DNA of 64,000 bases from Cupriavidus metallidurans CH34 (GTDB lineage Bacteria; Pseudomonadota; Gammaproteobacteria; Burkholderiales; Burkholderiaceae), in the NCBI RefSeq assembly GCF_000196015.1, contig NC_007973.1:1674001-1738000 (forward strand), given 5' to 3'. Positions 63,099-64,000 of the stretch are shown here, one piece after another. The notes below the pieces were generated by a model, which worked only from the letters and a program-made list of their open reading frames with translations, did no database searches and had not been told where the DNA came from. Positions within the stretch are counted from its first letter, which is position 1. Each line of letters opens with the position of its first letter. Position numbers and translations under genes: made by a program.

Positions 63099-64000
63099 AT
63101 GCCGAATGCAGCCACCGTTGCGTCTCCTGAATCGACAACGCTCACCACGCAGGCGATTGCCGATGCCGTGCGCGCACTCACGCCGTACATGGTGAAAACC
63201 CTGAGTGACTTCGTGGCGGCAGAGAGCCCGTCGGGTGCGGAGCAGCCCGCGGTGGACTTCATGGACGATGCGCTGCGCGAGCTTGGACTGGAGTCGGAAC
63301 GCATCGTCCTGAACACGGCGCAGCTGAAAGACATGCCGCTGTTCTCCACGCCGTGCTGTCCCGATGGTGGACGCTACAACCTGCTGGCCACCCATCGTCC
63401 GCGCGAACGCGGTGGCCGCTCGGTACTGTTCAATGGTCACCTCGACGTGGTGCCAACCGGCCCCGATTCGATGTGGCGCGAGTCACCGTTCAAGTCGTAT
63501 GTCGAGGATGGTTGGCTCTATGGTCGCGGCGCAGGTGACATGAAGGCGGGCATCGTCTGCGCGCTGGCCGCGTTCAAGGCACTGAAGGAACTGGGTGTAC
63601 AGCCTGCCGGCAACGTCGGATTCAACGGCGTGCTGGAAGAAGAGAGCACCGGCAACGGCGCGCTGGCGACGGTGGCTTCGCTGCGTAGCGCCGTGGGCGC
63701 TGGCAAGCTCGCTTCGTTCGATACAGTGCTGATCCCCGAGCCGCTGGGTGAAGCCCTGATGAGCGCGCAGATGGGTGTGTTCTGGATGTATGTGGAACTG
63801 ACGGGCCGCCCCGCCCACGCCGCGTATATGACTACTGGCGTCAATCCCGTGGAGGCCGGCATCGCGGTGATGGATGACCTGCGCCGTCTCGAAGCCGAAT
63901 GGAACCTGCCGGAGAACCGGCCCGCCGCCTATCGCGACCACGCACATCCGATCAACTTCAACCTGGGCCAGATCCACGGTGGCGAATGGAACTCATCCGT
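63099..64000 (+). CDS. M20-family peptidase/deacylase (ArgE/DapE-like), partial
   Basis: The first 300 residues of an M20 metallopeptidase; the gene continues beyond the window. Metal-binding blocks are LFNGHLDVVP (His, Asp), YGRGAGDMKAGIV (Asp), EEEST (Glu) and the dimerisation part GRPAHAAYMTTGVNPVEAG. ATG 63099 with GCGGAG upstream. ArgE/DapE-type deacylases remove acyl groups from amino acids. Divergent from the MocR regulator. Confidence 0.9.
   Translation, partial: MPNAATVASPESTTLTTQAIADAVRALTPYMVKTLSDFVAAESPSGAEQPAVDFMDDALRELGLESERIVLNTAQLKDMPLFSTPCCPDGGRYNLLATHRPRERGGRSVLFNGHLDVVPTGPDSMWRESPFKSYVEDGWLYGRGAGDMKAGIVCALAAFKALKELGVQPAGNVGFNGVLEEESTGNGALATVASLRSAVGAGKLASFDTVLIPEPLGEALMSAQMGVFWMYVELTGRPAHAAYMTTGVNPVEAGIAVMDDLRRLEAEWNLPENRPAAYRDHAHPINFNLGQIHGGEWNSS

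Overview
The window looks like chromosomal DNA of a Burkholderiaceae betaproteobacterium, most like Cupriavidus (close to Ralstonia). The evidence is high GC, strong GC-third-position bias, and recognisable families such as the prpR/prpBC-acnD-prpF cluster, QueE with a CX14CX2C motif and a Tn4371-type conjugation module. All family names come from reading the translated sequence; no database search was possible.

Region 1 (1-11904) is the trailing end of an integrative conjugative element of the Tn4371 family. It holds the 3' end of trbC, then trbD, E, J, a trbK-like lipoprotein, L, F, G, I and a DUF2274 gene in one tightly overlapping plus-strand operon. Next comes an AbiEi/AbiEii type IV toxin-antitoxin pair with two matching 19-bp operator-like repeats, one of them centred on the abiEi start codon. 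A complete IS150-type element (IS3 family, 10432-11885, TAAC target duplication) sits in the loop of a strong rho-independent terminator and splits it.

Region 2 (11944-17514) is accessory-looking: a Baeyer-Villiger-type flavin monooxygenase, an alpha/beta hydrolase and a TetR regulator (probably one ketone or ester catabolic unit), a PAS-only protein, a DUF2239 protein with duplicated promoter motifs, and a DUF1993 protein.

Region 3 (17600-30900) is housekeeping: queE-queD-tadA-ldcA, an ABC-F ATPase, a proline-rich hypothetical protein, an aldehyde dehydrogenase, a penicillin-acylase family hydrolase, a glutamine amidotransferase-like protein overlapping a MOSC protein, a DUF1289 protein, a PaaI thioesterase and a periplasmic L-asparaginase.

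Region 4 (30945-39265) is the 2-methylcitrate pathway for propionate: prpB-prpC-acnD-prpF on the minus strand from a sigma-54 promoter, with the divergent activator gene prpR and palindromic candidate PrpR sites between them.

Region 5 (39410-43793) carries an EgtB-type gene, azoR, and a divergent lysR gene cut by an IS30-family element (42148-43250, CTG target duplication).

Region 6 (43950-64000) has doxX, a DUF4136 lipoprotein, a second-type FtsK, a cupin, a fused substrate-binding/permease ABC protein, a triheme cytochrome c with a Tat-exported FAD dehydrogenase, a MarR regulator, an outer-membrane barrel protein, an AhpD-like protein with a divergent AraC regulator, a LysR regulator with cidA/lrgB, a GlcD-type FAD oxidase, and a MocR regulator divergent from an M20 peptidase that runs off the window.

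The most notable observations are the IS inside a terminator loop at the end of the element, the duplicated operator over a probably leaderless abiEi start, the IS30 disruption of the regulator next to azoR, and the transporter-cytochrome-FAD dehydrogenase cluster that lacks an ATPase. No tRNA, rRNA or CRISPR array was seen.
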